Source of the DNA: Macrostomum hystrix | Lineage: Eukaryota > Platyhelminthes > Macrostomidae | DNA length: 64,000 nt | Assembly (NCBI GenBank): GCA_950097015.1 | Contig: CATNEN010000011.1 | Span: 4,058,501-4,122,500, forward strand | Direction of reading: 5' to 3' | Shown: piece by piece, positions 15,607-31,205 of the stretch | Layout: each line of letters opens with the position of its first letter | Numbering within the stretch: the stretch's first letter is position 1 | The notes under the pieces: generated by a model | What the model was told of the DNA's origin: nothing | The model's input: only the letters and a program-made list of their open reading frames with translations | The model's database searches: none | Made by a program: the position numbers and the translations under genes

Positions 15607-16013
15607 CCCTTATATTGATCCGATTCGGGCTTAAAATTGTAGCGATGCAAAAAAACGAATTCTACTCGAAGTGCAGATAACAGTAGCGATGCTAGACAAG
15701 ATTGTTCATGCGAATGAAGTCGTAGTAGCGACCTCTTCTGGCCTGCATCTCTGGCTTCAGCTTCTTCAGCACACTCAGAAGCAGTGGCCAGCTGCGGCAG
15801 CCAAATCTTTAAGTCAGCTCTGAGTTTGTTTCCCGACAGTTGGTTGAGTAGTTTTACAAAGTCCGTCCACTTTAATCTGAGTTCTCTAGTGAGTCTTGCA
15901 GTTTCCAAATCAAGCTGATCAGCAGGCATCAGCTTGACCTTCGATCTGATTGGCCTGCTGTTGTACGCGAGCAGCTCCGCCTGAATCTGCATCAACTCAA
16001 ACGGCGAGGCCAT
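15600..16013 (-). CDS. Unrecognised ORF, possible terminal exon of a minus-strand gene
   Basis: Minus-strand frame of about 138 codons from the ATG at 16013. The frame is open further upstream to about 16070 (GTSKTISFIDNFIDMASPF). It is Leu/Glu/Lys-rich and helical-looking (MQIQAELLAYNSRPIRSK, ELRLKWTDFVKLLNQLSG). Two more minus-strand open stretches lie upstream: 16116-16298, and a Cys-rich one at about 16240-16430 (KQCFSQACVS, NPCQDCYQFACELPEKPP). I could not join them with consistent splice phases, so this may be a decayed or unresolved gene. No family recognised. Confidence 0.3.
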   Translation of the reverse strand: MASPFELMQIQAELLAYNSRPIRSKVKLMPADQLDLETARLTRELRLKWTDFVKLLNQLSGNKLRADLKIWLPQLATASECAEEAEARDAGQKRSLLRLHSHEQSCLASLLLSALRVEFVFLHRYNFKPESDQYKGQ

Positions 16014-16439
16014 GTCGATGAAGTTGTCGATAAAACTGATGGTCTTACTGGTCCCTTCAATCAGAAGTCGAGCTCATATGCAATTATTGTAGAAATCGCT
16101 CGCAGCCTGAAACAATTAGTCACTCAGCTCGGCACTGGCGGAAATATTTTGCTGATCGTGAAGCAGCTCAAACAGCTTTCCTCTCAGATTCTCCGAGTCG
16201 ATGCCAATACGACCGATCACTGACTGAATCCTGGGTTTCGTTCGTAAATGGGTGGCTTTTCTGGAAGTTCGCAGGCGAACTGGTAGCAATCTTGGCACGG
16301 GTTGACTGACTGGTCAACGCTGGTTTGTAGAAGCGCGCTGGCACTTACACAAGCTTGGCTGAAGCACTGCTTCGGTGGCGGCTGCGGCTGCTCCTGCTCT
16401 GGCAGCTGCGACAGCGTTCTTGCATAAATCCCGAATTAG

Positions 16440-19400
16440 AATTAGACGTACCGTCCACTGCTATGAATCCCGAAGATATCAAAAGTGAGAAACACAGCTA
16501 AGGATACAATGCATCAACCATACCGTTGTTGCTTGCTCCTTAATTGCTGCTTCAGTTAACATGCATGGCTTTGTTCAGAGGGGATTTAACACGATGTAAA
16601 TCAAACTAGACACTCTGTAAAACACGTTAAGAAATATGTAATTTCTATAATTTCCGAATTTAAATTTTGTTTGTTTGCTTTAAAAGAGCCAGCAATTTAG
16701 ACACAGTTAAAATGCTTTTATTTATCCAGTCCTGGGTTAATATCGCTTTGAAGATTTGAATTGCACACTCGTGTAAGCATATATTGTCATTAGCTCGTAC
16801 CAGTATGCCGTAGCATGGATGCCGAATAAACAAAACAGTGCTAGCTCATTTTACGCCTACGCTTTTTACAAAAGAGACGACGCGAAAAGCAAAATGCGAT
16901 CGAATGTTATAGCAGCGTGCAACAACAGACAAACAGACCATGCCTGCATCAACTATTAAAACTGCATTAATACTCGTATATCTGTTCCCTAAACACTTAA
17001 TCTATTTTTAATATGCTATCCGTAAACAGGCACTCAATCCATGGTTCCGCGTGAAGGTGTGCCAAATGTGCTGATTATTTTTTCAATCTCGTAGGTGTAA
17101 GTTTTTCAATATAAATGATTGCGAGCGTAATCCGCTCTTTATAGAGAGCGGCGCAAGACGCAGCTTTCACATTGCTCCAACCGACTGTCATTATCTAACA
17201 GGGTTCAGCGGGATTTTAATCATTAACACGTGCAGCAACGTGTCACAATCGACGTTTACCATGCAATCATGCTTGTTCCGCATCCTTACTTTAGTGCGAC
17301 TAAAACTTTTAAGAAGTTAAGAATTTTCCAGGATTTAATTCCTGTGTTTGAGAAATTCCGACCAGGGACTGTTAATAAATACTCAGGGAGTCCCTGATTC
17401 CGAACTTACAATTAGCAACAAATACAAAGAGAAGTAAACAAACAGGATTGAAAAGGATAATCGAGCTCCATGAGATACGAGAGAGAGAGAACACAGGAAA
17501 ATGATTAGCCACAGAAAAAACGATCGATGCTTAGAACAGTTATAAAACTTTCTACCTTAAAAAATAAAAAATACTTTACCGGTGTTTTTACAACAAAACA
17601 AGTTGTTTTTTTCTAATGCAAACAAATCTTTAAATTCTTAAGTAGAGCTTGTTCTAGTAGAAGCAAAAAAACTTTATGTTATTATTAAAAGCATATAATA
17701 AATACTAACTATCCACTACTAGCTAACAGCCATTCTTTCTGACCAAAGTGAAAACTATTTTTCAACTTACATTCTTCGTCTTTGCTTTTTTATCCCCGCT
17801 AGACACTGCTACTTCACTATTAATAGTTTTTTATCAGATTAATTACCATAATTTGGCAAATTATGTCTAACTTTCCTAGCTATTACTTGCGCCTAAAAGT
17901 CTTTGAAATTCCTTTAAAAATATTTCTTTAATTATTTGATACAGTTTGTTAGATCGACATATCAATCTTTTGCTATCCGCCTATCGTCATAATCTATAAT
18001 ACAATTCAAGAATTGGGTTAAAAGAGTGCTTGCCTGCGCCAAAATATCGGCCCCGATTTCGCCATACTATTCAGCAGTGCAATTCAGCTTTTATAGAACC
18101 TGTGTTAGACCCTATGCTGGCTAAACTAATTGCTGTTTATGGCATTTGTTGTTATGGTAAATAAAGGTAAGTGTTTCTTCGCATGTACTTTTTGAAATCA
18201 TTATAGTTACATGTTTTTCGTCATGTTTTACTAGGGATTATTTGTCTGGAATCTAGACTACGCCTAGATTATTAGGACTGAGGCGAAAAGCTACATTTTT
18301 ACCCATTAAGACTTAAGCCTATTTAGTACAGGTCTTGCAAGATTAAATATTATTGTCTACAATGCAATATAGTGTTTTTGCCAGTTCAAGAGCTCTATTT
18401 TACTAATCTCTGGGCTCTAGCCTCAGCCTCTAGCTAGCTTTTGCTTTAAATAGCTAGCTTTTGGCACTTTTGCTTTAGATAGCTAGCTTCAGCCTTGTCT
18501 ATAATGGGTATAAATATCCATAAAATGCTTTCCCTATTTTGAGTCTTTTTCATGATCCATAGTTCGGATCAATGTAGTTTCTGGCATACATTTGTGCAGT
18601 TGGTATATATCGGTGTGCACTTGGCATGCACAAGCTTCCAATTGGCATATTCCGCATGCAAAAAGGTGCTTCGTATTTATGTTTGTGTCATGTCCATGTC
18701 CACGTGCAGTAGCAAATAAGAGAATGTCAGTGGCAAAAATATATGACTAAGGCGGAAGGCCTTTAGTTTACAAAGTTGGAGTGGCAGCGAAGTTAATGTG
18801 CTGCATGGCACCTATATTTATATTTACAGCAAACGCAAGAGCGAGATAGAGGGGCCTAGGGAGGTGCGAAATGGTGGCTTGACTTCTCACACCCGACTTA
18901 GCGAGCCGGCTGGCAGGGTGCACCAACCCCCACCTCAACTAGACTGAGGTTGAGGGGTTTGGGTGCGGCTGCACTGTTGCTGGCCGGTCACGTGTTGACT
19001 GTCCGCCACAGGACAATAAATTGAAATAAGAAAAATGGTTGGCTAAAGTCTATCTAAGCTGCTCTAAGCGCTAAAGCTGAAATTTCCTATTTTTATCTAA
19101 GTGATTCAAAACTTTCCAAAATTGTGCAGCTTCAAACAAACTCCAAACAAACATTTAAACAAAGTTCAGCATTTTTTAAAAAAATATTTCTTAATGAGCT
19201 TCTAAGAGCCCAATTGTCTCAAAAAATATTGGACAGTAGTTTCATTTTAATATAATATATATTGCTTTGAACAAAAGCAAATTTTGAACTAAAAAAATAG
19301 TGCTTTTGGTTTTGCCTGCTAATACTAATACTAATAATAAATTTAAGTGATTTAGGTGTTATATGGCCCTTTTTATTTTTATTAATATAAAAACTCACTC

Positions 19401-20180
19401 TTTGACTCACTGAATTAACTTAAGAAATAAAAATTCTTCTTTTACTTTGTCTAATGACTTCTCTTTCAATAACTTATTTTCTTATTGATTGGCCTTTCTC
19501 TCTATTCCCTGTGTCTCCTTACTCTCAATTTATAATAGTTTCCTAAATATATGCACACTAGACAGTTTTTTTCTGACAGCATTATCAAGTTTGCTATATT
19601 TTTTAGCCAACTACATTAGTTGGCTAACACAGTAGTTATAGGCCTTAATAATAAAATCCCCCATTGTTGCCATATTAACCCAATATTACACCCTCAAAAG
19701 TTGCCAATTCCACCAAAACTTGTAAGCTATCCCACCGGAAAGCTAATTTTTCAAGTTTACCATTTTAACAGACTTCCCATTAAGCTGTTGACTTTCCAAA
19801 GTAAGAAAATTTTCCTTATTATATGTTAGGATTTCATCTCAATTCAAAAGTTATTAGTGTGCATTGTCATACATGCGCAACACCTGGCCAACCTGGCCAA
19901 ACTGGCCAGGTGAAACGAGGGCCAAGCAAGGTAAGTCGCAAAAGCCAATCAACCAAGTGCAAAAAATCAAAGGGGGGACCAAGGGACAAAAAAGGAAGGC
20001 ATGAAGAAAAGGAAAAAGGGGAGAGAAAATGAGAGCAAACTAAGTCGTAAATAGAGCAAAAACTAAGTCGCACAGCTGGCTAAGATTTGGGAGGTTGCAC
20101 ATGTATGTGCATTGTTCTTATTATTGCAGAAAAGGCTTCAATTAGTGTTTTAAAACTTGCTTTGCTTTTTTCTATAGGTC
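16440..20180. other. Long AT-rich interval, no gene seen
   Basis: ORFs here are short and AT-driven. A short triplicated CTGGCCAA-type motif lies near 19880-19910, followed by a consensus-like donor (CAAG then GTAAGT) at about 19930. That could belong to an upstream first exon of the snoRNA host, but no supporting structure was found. Confidence 0.5.
18850..19015. repeat. GC-rich island with hairpin, possible dispersed repeat
   Basis: A GC-rich block inside AT-rich surroundings contains the inverted repeat CCTCAAC...GTTGAGG, ending near CGCCACAGGACAATAAA. No second copy was found in this window. Confidence 0.25.
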
Positions 20181-20357
20181 TAAAGTTCACGGAACACTTC
20201 TTTTTTACCTCTATGCTTCCTTTACAGCTGTACCATAGCCTGGCCCATCATAAAATATTTTCACCATTAAATGTTTTATTAAGACAGGATAAGTGTTCAT
20301 AGTAAGGTTTTTCTTTTTGCTTACTAGCCACAGTAAAGTGCTCTATGTGTTGACTGT

Positions 20358-20428
20358 TTGTTATGATGAGAAAATGTTTGTCTGCAAATCAATTTGAAGA
20401 CATTCAATCACCAAGATCGCTGATAGAA
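20358..20428 (+). ncRNA. SNORD24: U24-type box C/D snoRNA, copy 1
   Basis: Box C ATGATGA at 20363-20369 and box D CTGA at 20420-20423. The D-box guide ATCACCAAGATCG immediately precedes the D box and matches the conserved U24 guide toward 28S rRNA as I know it from yeast and human. CTGTT upstream can pair with AACAG downstream as a terminal stem. The internal D'/C' half has diverged from classical U24. Confidence 0.85.
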
Positions 20429-20583
20429 CAGATCTATAATATCTGTTAATGTTTATTTTTTTCTATTCCTCAGTGTTATAATATCAACTTTATTCCCTTT
20501 TTAGATTCCATGTAAAACCTCTGCTTCCTAACAGGTCTATAATGTGTAAGCTTTCTTTTTTTCACGGTTATACTTAATACTGT

Positions 20584-20662
20584 AACAAATGATGTAAAAT
20601 ACTAACTATCTGGAGTCCAGTAGGCCAATGAGGACTTTTTATCACCAAGATCGCTGAGAGAA
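20584..20662 (+). ncRNA. SNORD24: U24-type box C/D snoRNA, copy 2 (most canonical)
   Basis: Box C ATGATGT at 20589-20595 (the same box C variant as in human and yeast U24), D'-like CTATCTGGAG, C'-like AATGAGGA, then guide TATCACCAAGATCG and box D CTGA at 20654-20657. Both guide regions look conserved, so this is the best U24 orthologue of the set. Confidence 0.92.
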
Positions 20663-20845
20663 ATTAGACAAGAAAAGTACTTGTTATTATTATTTTGCAT
20701 GAATACTTAATGCACAAAACTCCTAAATAAATAATTTTAGAGCCAGGAAACAACATTAATATACGTGGCTAACAAATGTTGTGATGGCAGTTATAGCAGG
20801 TAACAAAGCTTATGAAATAATTACCCCCGAGTGTACCCCAATAGT

Positions 20846-20926
20846 GTGAACATGATGAAATCCATCTTTGTCCAGAGTCATTCAATGACATTGAGGACCC
20901 TTTATCACCAAGATCGCTGAAGTGTT
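20846..20926 (+). ncRNA. SNORD24: U24-type box C/D snoRNA, copy 3
   Basis: Box C ATGATGA at 20852-20858, C'-like TTGAGGA, guide TATCACCAAGATCG and box D CTGA at 20917-20920. GAAC and GTTC flank the boxes and can form a short terminal stem. The D' region differs from copy 2. Confidence 0.87.
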
Positions 20927-21108
20927 CTTTGTCATAAATGAAGTGTTAATTCAAGCTCTGTAAATTTCTCATTCCTATATGAGATTGCCTTTGTTTTTCA
21001 GATTCTCAGATTTGAAGTCCTCAAAAAATTAAAGGTAAACTCGTCACCATTTTCATGTGTTTTAGCTTTAATCATATAAATAATTTGTTTCGTATAACTC
21101 TTCAAATT

Positions 21109-21221
21109 CCTCAATGATGCTTTAACAGAGTTTCTTCACCTGATCTGCGAGAGACATTTCGTATTTCTTTTTTGAAAAGTCTAGTAGCAGACTGTGAATG
21201 ATAAGCGACAGTCTGATTGTT
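21109..21221 (+). ncRNA. Candidate fourth box C/D snoRNA in the same host
   Basis: Box C-like ATGATGC at 21114-21120, an internal CTGA (TTCTTCACCTGA), and a terminal CTGA at 21213-21216 preceded by AAGCGACAGT. The D box is 84 nt before the next acceptor, as in the other three introns, and CAA/TTG can pair at the ends. At ~103 nt between boxes it is long, and I cannot assign its targets with confidence. Confidence 0.5.
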
Positions 21222-21399
21222 CATTCTTGATACCTCCTAAGTCATGTTTCAGTTTGAAGACAGTTTATTAAAATAAGTTATTTTTTCACCCAATTTTCAG
21301 AGCCCACCTGGTGTTCACTAAACCTGATGTCATGACCAACACGATGTGCCTAATTAAAATCTGACTGAAAGACAAGCAGATTTTTATATTAAATGTAAA

Positions 21400-22353
21400 T
21401 AGTTTTGTTGCATTTGCTTCTCTTCTACACGATCATATAAATTATTCCCTGAAATTTATTTTTTTTCTTGCAAATATATATTCTTGTGGCAGCTAAGCAT
21501 TTACAAGCTCAGCTACTTTTTTTTCTTATATTGAATTTGCAGTTTTTTCTGCAAGTAAGTATTTTCGTGGTTTCTATTTCTTTTATTTTAATGATCTTTA
21601 GCAGCAATAAACACAGCTAAAACATCTCTAGTACGACTGGATTCGTTTTAAAAAGTTAAGGGTCGATTTCAAGCGAAATTTGCTTTAATGATACTCAATT
21701 CATCCAGGAAAACAGTCATTCAGGCAATCATGACATTGCCTGAATATGATTTAGTCAGTTTGAGCGTACATAAATGCCCTGCATTTAAGTCTATATTAAT
21801 TAATCTATCTATTCATTAATCTAATTAATTAATTAAGCAATCTATAGTAATTACTGCTCCCACAAACGAAGTGGCCAAAACAGAGAGGATAAGTTATGGA
21901 AGCGCATGCATCTCTAGGCTAACATCACACCCGTCGTTTCTCGACAAAAAGTCACAACCGTGGCGCCAGCATCGGCCTTAAAGTATTGTTTCCACTAATC
22001 AGAGAGCTCTGCGTTCTAATTTGGTCTATGGACTGCAGAAACACGATTGCCGCACACAAAACTTGTAAGGAGCCACGCTGAATATTTAGGCCTCTGCTGG
22101 ACTCTATTTCTCATTCTTTTCCAATTGACAAGAACTCTTGGCGCTTCATCCCAGAAAATGTAGACAAGTTTTTATTTAAAAACTGTAGTCGCCTTCCATT
22201 GCGTTAATTATTTAAATAGCGAAAAAAATTGCCGTTTTGCAGTGCAAAGGGTTGCTAATGCCAGATAAGAGAAAAAATAGAGGGACAGCTCATAGTGAAC
22301 CCGTTCGCTTGTAATTGTAACTCAATGCATTTATATAAAGCGACCCTATAAAG
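21400..22353. other. No gene seen
   Basis: AT-rich intergenic sequence between the snoRNA host and the 3' end of PP1 B. Confidence 0.6.
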
Positions 22354-23412
22354 TCACTCCTCACGCATTTCGTGCCAGAACAAATTATTCATCGCCGCCT
22401 CGTCTCTTTGCAACGGTTTAAGAAGAAAGAAACTACCGGGTATCTTTTCGTTATCCAAATGGTCAATCTGCAGCACGCTGCTAGTGTTGTTGTACATACC
22501 GCAGTAGCCTGGCGCGCTGAACACTGTTAGACAGCGTCGGTTCAGCTGCGAGTTGTAGCCGTTCATAGCCAGTTGATGGCCTCTGACAAGCATCTGGGTC
22601 TCGAACATGCTCATCACGTCATCCAGGGCGCCACTTGAGAAAGCGAAGGAGCAGCCACGATTGTTCGGCAGCCACCTGGCCTCTGTTAGGGTTTCGCTGC
22701 TCGGGTTGAACTGAGCATTTCGGACATAGCTAACCGGATCGGCCCACATTAGGTCGCACAGGATTCCGGGCCCTATCGGTTCCTTTGGCTGTTTGAGTTC
22801 GTTTAGGATAAGCACATTGGCCTGCTGGCCAGCTTTCGGATTGAATGGCTGCAGCAAGAAGTTCGGCGAGATACCACCGTGGCAGCAGAAGATTTGGTTG
22901 TCGAGGATGGCGCACATCGGCATCCACTGGAACGTCCTGACGAAGCCGCCGAGAACCTTGTGGGCTTGCGCCCGAAGCATTCTCTGAGCTATCTCATCCT
23001 TGAATCCGTAGCGACAGCAGATGTTCGCAGTCTCATGGTTGCCGCGAAGCAGGTACACCGAGTCGGGGTAGAGCAGCATGAGCACAAACAGCAGAGTCAT
23101 GACCTCCAGCGAGTACTTGCCCCGGTCGATGTAGTCACCGAGGAAAAGAAAGCGGGACTGCGGCGGTTGGCCAAGCGAGTCAAAGATGCGCAGCAGATCG
23201 TGAAACTGGCCGTGCAGGTCGCCAACAATGTTAATCGGTGTCTTCACAGTGATGCAGAGTTCTGTTTTGCGCATAGCCTCCGTGGCCATGTGGCACACCG
23301 TCAGGCACTCCATCGCCGTCAGCGGCACATGGTTGTGAGAATCTTCGATGTCGAACGCCAGCAGACGATTGGCCAAAGCTTCCAAATCGATACTCTGAAA
23401 CAACTGCAGCAT
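22354..23412 (-). CDS. PP1-like Ser/Thr protein phosphatase catalytic subunit B (intronless)
   Basis: Single-exon ORF of 352 aa from the ATG at 23412, paralogue of PP1 A. All PPP motifs are intact: GDLHGQ, GDYIDRG, LLRGNHE, CCHGGISP, LMWADP (usually WSDP), VRGHQ and FSAPGYCG. The N-terminal ~38 codons and the C-terminal half differ clearly from copy A, while codons ~39-138 are almost identical at DNA level (22997-23298 against 13947-14248). Both proteins end with a similar tail (FFLL, PL, RD, NLFW), so neither copy is visibly decayed. The long ORF on the opposite strand (22879-23448) is a shadow. Confidence 0.92.
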   Translation of the reverse strand: MLQLFQSIDLEALANRLLAFDIEDSHNHVPLTAMECLTVCHMATEAMRKTELCITVKTPINIVGDLHGQFHDLLRIFDSLGQPPQSRFLFLGDYIDRGKYSLEVMTLLFVLMLLYPDSVYLLRGNHETANICCRYGFKDEIAQRMLRAQAHKVLGGFVRTFQWMPMCAILDNQIFCCHGGISPNFLLQPFNPKAGQQANVLILNELKQPKEPIGPGILCDLMWADPVSYVRNAQFNPSSETLTEARWLPNNRGCSFAFSSGALDDVMSMFETQMLVRGHQLAMNGYNSQLNRRCLTVFSAPGYCGMYNNTSSVLQIDHLDNEKIPGSFFLLKPLQRDEAAMNNLFWHEMREE

Positions 23413-24512
23413 AATCCGGATTTGGTGTCGACTGCTTTTTTGACTTAGGGATTAGCGGCTCGAATTGGTTCTCTGGCCAGCTGGCCAGGCTTGAGTTAAT
23501 CCACGTCTAAATGTCAAAGGTTAGCAAATGCCCCGAGCAATAGACGTCCGATGCTTATCTTATTCTTTTGTTCACTAATTTTGCTCTATTTATTCATAAC
23601 ATGAGACCCTAGACAGCTGATTGCACTTAAATATCTGCTACGGATCCAGAGTACTTATTCAAACAAGACAAAAAAGCCTCCGAAACACATTTTGATGTTC
23701 AAGCCTGTGGATTTTCTGTGGTTGAAATTCTGTAAGCTACCTCGCAGATTTAAAAAAAATTATTTTTTGTTTGTTAATAATAAGCTTACACGCAAATCGA
23801 CGTATTAGTAGTATATCTGAGATTCTATAGAATTAAAATATTATACTTGTAGATTAATAAAAAGAGATAAAGCTACAAAATTATCTGTACTACTTGAACG
23901 ACCAATCCAGGTATGGTTTAGTTATTTATCATTTTTAGGCCATATCAATAGGCGGGCTAGACGTACAGTCAGCGGCTTCTCAAAGGCTGCGAACAGCTGC
24001 TTGTTTAGACTGACTGTTTGCACAATACTTACATATAGTAACTTAGCGAATTGATCATTAAAATTAATAAGTGGCGTACATTTGAATTCTAATTAACCTG
24101 GATTAATCTGTTTGCATAGCAGCAGCAAAAACCTGTTGAAACGCTATACTAGATTAAAAAGTGAAGAAAAACCTAAAAAGGACAAAGATGTGGTTAGATT
24201 ATGGAAAACGTATCTTAGCGCTAATTAAACAATTTTGGTTGTGTTACAAAGAATTACAACTAGATTTAAAATAAAAAATATGGCGCCTAAAGTATTTAGT
24301 CAATGATATTAAGAAGTGTCACGCGAATAGCTACTTTAATTTTACGAGCTAAAAATAGAATCAAGTAATCGATAATTAGATTTCCTTTAACTCCGAAGCA
24401 ATACACCTTGCCGATCAATAATATCGATTTTATCGATTTAAAAAAAGATAGATAAATCGATTTTTGAAAGTATCAAATTTCCAAGTCGAATCGATATCAA
24501 CGAATCAAAAAA
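23413..24512. other. No gene seen
   Basis: AT-rich intergenic sequence between PP1 B and the pyruvate kinase stop codon. ATCGATTT-type motifs cluster at 24420-24500. Confidence 0.6.
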
Positions 24513-28647
<4,135 letters not shown>

Positions 28648-28649
28648 TT

Positions 28650-31200
28650 CTGGACTGGGGTTGCTTTACCAATTCTGTAAGGAAAATCAATTTTATTGAC
28701 AAAAAATTGTGCACACAGATGTATGAAATACTCACTCAGATAGTTATGTATTTGCAAAACAAGTATTTGATGCAAGTTTAACAAAACTTTGTAACAGCCA
28801 TTCGACATTATAGCTATCTTGAATTATATAAAACTATAATTCTTATGAAATGATAAAAAATAAGGTAGGGCCTAATAACTAAAAGCCCAACTTTATCTGT
28901 CAAGCTGTCTCAACAACACGTAGTAGAAAGATAGACCTTTAAAATATTTTCATAGTTGTTCTAATTAAGAAGTTATTTTTTATATGTAAATTTACTTTTT
29001 ACTCTCTATATATTAGGCTACCTTGATAAAAAATATTTGATGCAGCTCAAAATAGGCCCTAAATTTTGATTGACTGACTGAGAACTGAATAGGCCTAGTT
29101 AAAAATACCTTTCTGGCCAATAGACAATAAAAAAATGTAAAGGTAGCAAACATGTAATTAAAACAAAGTACTTAATACCCTCTTACAGAATACTTAATAC
29201 AATACATGTCAATATTTCTCAATACCAGGCCTAATAATAACCTACTATTACTAACAATAATATTACATTTTTCTAGAAATACTTAATTCTGCAAACTTTT
29301 ATCCTACATTATAACTAGCTGGATCATAACAAAGGGGGCTGAGTAGTGTCGTAATGACTGAATATTAATATAGGGCAAATAAAAATCGAAAATCCATTGA
29401 GAAAGATACTATACTTAACACTACTTTATTGAAGTTTACTTTTACCATGCTACTAAAAAGCAAAAGTTGTTGTATAAGGCTAGTTGACATTTATCGCTAC
29501 CTGATAGGCTTGTGCTAATCTTGCATTGCATGACAATGAAAACTGCTTTTAAAAGTATTCTGTATGACTATGACTATGAGCCTATGACAAATCTTGTCAT
29601 ATCATATCATATCTATTACTTTAAGACAATAAGATTTCATTTAATGGAATCAATTAACAATGGATTCAATGTATTCGAATGGCTTCACTATAGGACTAGT
29701 TACTATAGAGAGGCGAAAAATATAACACTATCGTCACTAGTCAGCGGCAGAATTTTGATAAATTCATTTCACTTCTGATTTATTTGTTAATTAAAGAAAA
29801 AAGCTTCCGTGGTTAAATTTGAATTTGTTTGGACAAGCTATTGTAGCTGTTGATTATGATAGCAGTCTATTGAATGAGAACAATTGTGTTATATTTATAA
29901 CATTTTGTACTTATGTGACTGTTTTACCGTCTTTTCAGGGACGTCAAGAAAACTTTTGTTTCTTTGTAGTCTATTTTCATGTATTTCAAATTTTATTTGA
30001 ATTATGTACAAAATTCAATTACCATATAAAAAATTTCACTTTCCTAAAATTAAATTTATTTGCGAAATGATCGAATATATATATATCGATATATATTGAT
30101 TGCTAGATCAGTGGACCGAATGTTTTCCACCAAGGTGCACATGAGAGAGATTAGGTGCAATAGAGATGAGGCTAGGAAGAGACAGGAGAAATATCATATG
30201 CTGCAGAGGTGGACACTGAAGATCTAAATTAGACGCATAAGATCTAAGATCTAAAGCATCGAGAGAGATGCTTGTGTAAGAGAGAGTTGGGAGTGAGTAA
30301 AAATACCTTCCTGACGTTTCGATACCACTGCACTGAGTAGCTTGATATATTATAATATATAACTTAATTACAATAATATAATAATCTATTTAATTTAAAG
30401 ACAGATAATAAAGTTGAATTCCTTGATAAGAATTAGAAAGAGAAAAAGAGAAAACAAGAAAGAAATAAAATATAAATAATGGAAATATATAAATACATTT
30501 GAATTCATACAGCAGTAAGCACAGAATGGCCAACGGGAATTGGTTAATGTTGTGCAAAAACAAAAGAGTGCGCGACTAGGTTCGGAGAAACAACCAGGTT
30601 CAGAGAGGTTCAGAGGTTCAGAGAGTGCAAGAAGGTGCAGAGAGGCGGACCAATCAGAATTGGGGGCATGCAGGTGTGAGATTAAGGTCAGCGGTAGAGA
30701 ACCAGACAGAATTAGATCGAGGGGAGAAACAGCATGGCAAACAGACGAAATGTGCGGATGAACCGGCGAGAAAGTAGCGACAACAATTAAAGCGTTTGCA
30801 CAATCGTTTCTAGGAAAATCGCTTATAGGAAAAATCTGACTTTCGACCAGAACCATTGAATATCTCGACAGTCTGAAGAGCTGGCGACTTGATTATTGTT
30901 TTAGAAGATGCGCAACAAAAGTTTGGGCTGTGTTCTTGAGTTTCGTGTGCTTGCGTTGCTCAGTTCGGGTGCCGCAAAAAATGATCTACTACCTACCTAG
31001 AAGTAGAATACTCGGTAGCCGCCAACAACTTGGTCGTTCTATTGTTAATGAATCTGCTTGTGGTGCATATATAGGTTTATTTGTTACAAACAATTAATTA
31101 ACACATATGTACCGCGCGCCGCATTAATAAACCGGTACGCGATGTTTCTAATCCTATCAAATTATAATAGTATATAGCTAGTGATTGTTTGTGGTTCGCT
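28650..31200. other. Gene-poor interval
   Basis: Mostly AT-rich unique sequence with no supported gene. It contains an (AT)n/ATCGAT-rich patch near 30070-30105 and a retroelement-like remnant at ~30825-30990. Confidence 0.55.
30825..30990 (+). mobile_element. Gag-like retroelement remnant, copy 1
   Basis: Shares long matches with 47600-47760 (CATTGAATATCTCGAC, CTGAAGAGCTGGCGACTTGA, GTGTGCTTGCGTTGCT). Frameshifted here. See copy 2 for the protein reading. Confidence 0.5.
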
Positions 31201-31205
31201 TTCCA

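Larger units (their letters stand above)
20180..21400 (+). ncRNA. Non-coding multi-snoRNA host gene (GAS5/UHG-like layout)
   Basis: A chain of very short exons separated by snoRNA-bearing introns. Proposed exons are ~20180-20301, 20505-20545, 20741-20799, 21002-21034 and 21301 onward. Donors read GTAAGG, GTAAGC, GTAACA and GTAAAC; acceptors end CTTTTTAG, AATTTTAG, GTTTTTCAG and AATTTTCAG. Exons of 41, 59 and 33 nt do not make a continuous reading frame, so the host is probably non-coding. The distance from the end of each D box to the acceptor AG is nearly constant: 81, 83, 81 and 84 nt. Such fixed spacing is known for intron-encoded box C/D snoRNAs. The start and poly(A) site are not defined; a pyrimidine run at ~20199-20208 could be a 5'-TOP start (inference). 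Confidence 0.75.

Noticed and set aside
22879-23448. 189-codon plus-strand ORF opposite PP1 B (and 13818-14366 minus opposite PP1 A)
   Set aside because: Antisense shadows of strongly biased phosphatase codons. Their similarity to each other only reflects the conversion tract.
30395-30856. 153-codon minus-strand ORF
   Set aside because: No start context, splice signals or recognisable composition; AT-rich low-complexity C-terminus.
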